From NCBI GenBank assembly GCA_014529385.2, contig CM043963.1, positions 100,061,412 to 100,125,411 on the forward strand: DNA of 64,000 nucleotides, in the 5' to 3' direction. How positions within the stretch are numbered: the first letter of the stretch is position 1; every line of letters begins with the position of its first letter. Position numbers and translations under genes: made by a program. Source of the DNA: Adiantum capillus-veneris. Taxonomy: Eukaryota > Streptophyta > Polypodiopsida > Polypodiales > Pteridaceae. The notes under the pieces were generated by a model. That model did not search any database and was not told the origin of the DNA. It saw only the letters and a program-made list of their open reading frames with translations. Positions 63,509-64,000 of the stretch are shown here, piece after piece.

Positions 63509-64000
63509 ACATCAAAGAACACTCCAGTGAAGGTTCGATGAGGCTTGAACAGCTTCTCCATCAAGCAGTTGAATGTGGCTGGTGCATTGGTCAAGGCAAA
63601 AGGCATGACAATGTATTCGTAAAGACCAAATGTGCTGCGAAATGCGGTCTTTACAATATCATGATCAACTATGCTTATTTGGTGATAGCCACTTTTTAGG
63701 TCAATCCTACTGAAGTAGGTCGATCCTTGTAGCTTATCAAATAGGTCTTCTACCCGTGGAACGGGAAACCTATTCTTGATAGTGATCCTATTTAGTTCTC
63801 TATAGTCGACACACATACGATATGTGCCGTCTTTCTTTTGCACTAATAGCACAGGTGAGCAAAATGGAGATGAGCTAGGCCTAACCATACCCTTCTCAAC
63901 TAATTCATGCACTTGCCGCATAATCTCCTCTTGTTGAGCTTGAGAAACTCTATAAGGAGGTTTATTAGGCGGTGAACTTCTTGGAAGAAGTTCAATTGCA
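63509..64000 (-). pseudogene. Chromovirus reverse transcriptase, N-terminal half (runs off window)
   Basis: RQVHELVEKGMVRPSSSPFC, VLLVQKKDGTYRMCVDYREL, FDKLQGSTYFSRIDLKSGYH (first Asp), MPFALTNAPATF, then RTFTGVFFD. Inside the FFDD catalytic block the sequence jumps, near 63,510, straight to the integrase zinc domain. The rest of RT and all of RNase H are deleted. The upstream protease and gag lie beyond the window. Confidence 0.9.

Overview
This looks like 64 kb of nuclear DNA from a land plant with a large, transposon-packed genome. The evidence is plant-type Ty3/Gypsy and Ty1/Copia elements, CACTA transposase remnants, LINE reverse-transcriptase remnants, foldback elements, long CT/AG and CA/GT microsatellites, and no dense run of intact host genes. 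The species cannot be named from the sequence; a fern or another large-genome plant is only a guess.

Layout. (1) 1-7093, + strand: a Ty3/Gypsy element (here 'A') whose 5' LTR is cut by the window edge. It has LTR, primer-binding site, two similar small leader ORFs, gag, protease and a broken RT, but no RNase H or integrase. It sits inside a + strand chromovirus copy whose 3' internal end and LTR continue at 7094-9089. (2) 9.1-13.5 kb: anonymous DNA with three copies of an 18-bp palindrome and two opposed Copia fragments. (3) 13.6-15.35 kb, - strand: gag, PBS and LTR of another LTR element ('E'); a second LTR of this family lies inverted at 26.1-26.6 kb. (4) 15.4-17.9 kb: CACTA transposase remnants plus a short-repeat region. 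(5) 18.4-19.3 kb: a long foldback. (6) 19.8-25.5 kb: LINE linker remnant, an unrecognised + strand gene or pseudogene behind a TATA box, and a - strand histone H3-family pseudogene with an unusual tail. (7) 26.6-28.7 kb: a 292-bp MITE, a CACTA-like terminus and a LINE RT pseudogene. (8) 29-32.6 kb: decayed unrecognised coding sequence. (9) 32,671-38,259, - strand: a complete but inactivated Tork/Tnt1-like Copia element ('D'). (10) 38.3-47 kb: mostly anonymous DNA with tandem duplications and one LINE fragment. (11) 47-64 kb, - strand: a nested complex of a tandemly duplicated block of about 3 kb (chromovirus integrase end and chromodomain, LTR, and a frameshifted integrase from another Gypsy family). 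One copy is split by a complete 8.86-kb LTR element ('C', 49,562-58,418).

Element C is the clearest intact unit: near-identical LTRs, a 5-bp target duplication, a tRNA-Asp-type PBS and a polypurine tract, but only gag and a protease-like ORF. It is probably a recent non-autonomous element moved by proteins supplied from elsewhere. The inferred order in the right part is: chromovirus joined to a Gypsy integrase, then duplication of that joint, then insertion of C.

Almost every protein here is a transposon protein carrying stops or frameshifts. The most interesting observations are C itself with its recoding-like gag breaks, the paired leader ORFs of A, the H3-family pseudogene, and the duplicated chromovirus/integrase block. 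All calls come from reading the sequence; no search was run.
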